The translations under genes were made by a program, and so were the position numbers. From Segetibacter sp. (GTDB lineage Bacteria > Bacteroidota > Bacteroidia > Chitinophagales > Chitinophagaceae), in NCBI GenBank assembly GCA_028288485.1, contig JAQBNO010000127.1:17534-81533 (forward strand): a stretch of DNA of 64,000 bases, read 5' to 3'. Numbering within the stretch: position 1 is the stretch's first letter; every line of letters begins with the position of its first letter. Of the stretch, positions 62,439-64,000 are shown one piece after another. The notes below the pieces were generated by a model. It was given only the letters and a program-made list of their open reading frames with translations, was not told where the DNA came from and did not search any database.

Positions 62439-64000
62439 ATGAAAAATCTTCTTTCACTCGCCTTAGCCATCATCTTGTTTGGCTCTTGCAAAAAACTCGA
62501 CGAGCTTTCCACTCCCGGTAAAACTCTTCCCGGAATTGAACAACCTAAAACTCAAATCGAAAACCTGGGCCACGTTTTTTCTGGTACCAATATCACCTGG
62601 ACACTTCACCCACTTAATGCAGGTCACCAACCTTTATTCACTTACCTTCCTAATCAAACCACCGGCTACAGCTTACTGATGATTGATAACGGTAAATTGA
62701 ACGGTCAAACACCTATCAACGCTTTTCGTTTTGTATCAGTTAACATGCAAACCCTTTCTTCGAAGATCATTACAGTGAAAGGTGCCGACGGAAATCCTGC
62801 CAATTATTCTCTTGGTCGTATCGTTCGTTGCATTTTCGGTTTGGATAAAAAGTTTTACGTTGCTACTGAAGGTTCTCCAACCGGTGGCGGTCACCTGGTT
62901 CAATACGATCCAAATACTGAAACTGCTGTTGACCTCGGTAAGCCTTTCAAAAACGGAAATAACTACCTCGCTATTTACACCCTTAATGTAGGTACCGACG
63001 GTGCTCTTTATGGCGGTTCTTTCGGTGGCGAAGGCGATGTAATGACTTTCCGTTACGACTACAAAAATTTTTATGTAGACAAGACCCCGCTTGACAATTC
63101 GTCACGTTATGTAACCAATGTTTCTGGTGACAGCAGGTATACTTACGCTGTTTGTGGCAAGAACAACTGGAACCTTTACGCTGTAGACAGGCAGACAGGT
63201 GAAAAAAGAACGCTGAAAAGCAACCAGGGAAATACTACTCCTATGGATATTGCCAGCAACACAGATGCTCCTTATGCACATAGCCAGGCAACTCACTATA
63301 AACTTACAGGTTTCAATATCACTGCTTTAAAAGAGTATCATACTCCATCAACCCTTCGTATGGGCTTTGTTCCTTACGCAGAAACAGACAAGAACGTTCC
63401 GAAAGTATTATGGAATGATGTAGACAATAGAGTAGACTACCAAATGGCTAACGGCCAAACAGGTTCAATAAGCGTTGATGGTTTACAGGAAGATGTTTAT
63501 CCTGCCGGTGGACCAATGATGTATTATAATAACAAACTTTACCTCGTTTCTAACAAACAAGGGTTGGTAGGTACTTATAGTCGTGGTGAAGGTTTTGATA
63601 AACTGGGTCGTACAAGTATGTCTATCCAGACTATCGCAGCACCTCCTGCAAACTCTGCAGATGCCGGTAAAATCTTCATGGGTGGTTATCCTAAAGGAGA
63701 ACTTCAGCAATACACACCAGCAAAAGCATGGTCAGTAAACATAGGAAGCTTTACAAACGTGATTGCAGCCGCTGCTACTTCGTCTTCAAACCCTGGTAAA
63801 AATGCGATGTTTCAAAATCCAGATGCTTCAGGTATCAACGGGTCAATGAGTTTACTGGGTATTGGTTATACCAAAAATGGTTATATAGCAGGTGCAGGAA
63901 ATAATGACCGTATCACAGTATCATCTGGTCGTGAGTTAAGCATGGGAAGTTATAAGAACGGTACAGTAAGAAATCTTTACCTGCCTGAATTTTCCAACTA
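62439..64000 (+). CDS. Large lipoprotein with propeller-like repeats, partial
   Basis: The frame is open from the ATG at 62439 to the window end (520 codons, no stop). It starts MKNLLSLALAIILFGSCKKL, a signal peptide with lipobox ending at SC (about Cys17). The rest shows repeated beta-propeller-like elements: LVQYDPNTETAVDLG (about 167), LYGGSFGGEGDVMTFRYD, WNLYAVDRQTGEKRTLKSN, and GGPMMYYNNKLYLVSNKQG. They resemble WD/PQQ/SMP-30-like blades, but I cannot name a family. Lys-rich residues after the Cys (CKK) are usual for Bacteroidota surface lipoproteins. Function unknown; gene incomplete. Confidence 0.8.
   Translation, partial: MKNLLSLALAIILFGSCKKLDELSTPGKTLPGIEQPKTQIENLGHVFSGTNITWTLHPLNAGHQPLFTYLPNQTTGYSLLMIDNGKLNGQTPINAFRFVSVNMQTLSSKIITVKGADGNPANYSLGRIVRCIFGLDKKFYVATEGSPTGGGHLVQYDPNTETAVDLGKPFKNGNNYLAIYTLNVGTDGALYGGSFGGEGDVMTFRYDYKNFYVDKTPLDNSSRYVTNVSGDSRYTYAVCGKNNWNLYAVDRQTGEKRTLKSNQGNTTPMDIASNTDAPYAHSQATHYKLTGFNITALKEYHTPSTLRMGFVPYAETDKNVPKVLWNDVDNRVDYQMANGQTGSISVDGLQEDVYPAGGPMMYYNNKLYLVSNKQGLVGTYSRGEGFDKLGRTSMSIQTIAAPPANSADAGKIFMGGYPKGELQQYTPAKAWSVNIGSFTNVIAAAATSSSNPGKNAMFQNPDASGINGSMSLLGIGYTKNGYIAGAGNNDRITVSSGRELSMGSYKNGTVRNLYLPEFSN

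Overview
The window looks like chromosomal DNA of a Bacteroidota bacterium, most probably a relative of Chitinophagaceae. The evidence is a moderate-to-low GC content, weak or absent Shine-Dalgarno sites, short lipoprotein signals, and family-typical genes: the arginine cluster with an ArgF'-type carbamoyltransferase, YkuD_2 transpeptidases, an HD-PycTM protein, a SWIM-SNF2 helicase and an NA37-type nucleoid protein. No rRNA, tRNA, CRISPR array, prophage or complete insertion sequence was seen.

Layout. 1-2.1 kb: Zn-ribbon protein (partial, minus strand), ssb, comB-like phosphatase. 2.1-7.9 kb: SWIM-SNF2 helicase and a membrane histidine kinase. 8.2-18.6 kb: a co-directional arginine operon in the order GNAT, argG, argC, argD, argF', argB, argE, argH. 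Four decayed small ORFs lie between its genes: a cupin, two 23S-rRNA-intervening-sequence-type four-helix-bundle ORFs, and an unidentified 59-codon frame with one stop. 18.9-25.1 kb: corA, two tandem L,D-transpeptidase paralogues, and a PIF1-like helicase with a C-terminal HTH. 25.1-28.4 kb (minus): 5'-nucleotidase lipoprotein, O-methyltransferase, DUF1801 protein.

29.1-38.9 kb (plus): an SdiA-regulated-type lipoprotein overlaps a metallophosphatase/outer-membrane-barrel fusion. These are followed by an HD-PycTM (Pycsar effector family) membrane protein, polyphosphate kinase, a membrane class III nucleotidyl cyclase overlapping ppk by 4 nt, and a response regulator. This is the most interesting gene neighbourhood: a cyclase, a Pycsar-type effector with a built-in HD domain, and polyphosphate synthesis lie side by side.

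39-46 kb: metzincin-like protease, a YciI pseudogene, an MFS transporter, a patatin-like lipase, a frameshifted small membrane-protein gene and a lipoprotein. 46-51.4 kb (minus): recC and recD with no recB beside them. 51.5-54.2 kb: several tiny ORFs, then a nucleoid-associated protein. 54.4-62 kb: an M23 lipoprotein on the minus strand, then a three-gene RND efflux system on the plus strand closed by a strong terminator. From 62.4 kb a large lipoprotein gene runs off the window end.

Scattered between genes are at least 17 copies of one short non-coding repeat of about 55-60 bp. Each has two conserved boxes: box A, T-rich followed by GG-x-xGCCGGC, and box B, the GTACAAGTGAGTGACACAAC type or its GCGACGCAAC variant. 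Several copies form inverted pairs. The family resembles REP/BIME or MITE elements, and I do not recognise it as a named family. Nonsense mutations and frameshifts in at least six small genes suggest ongoing loss of accessory inserts while the core operons stay intact.
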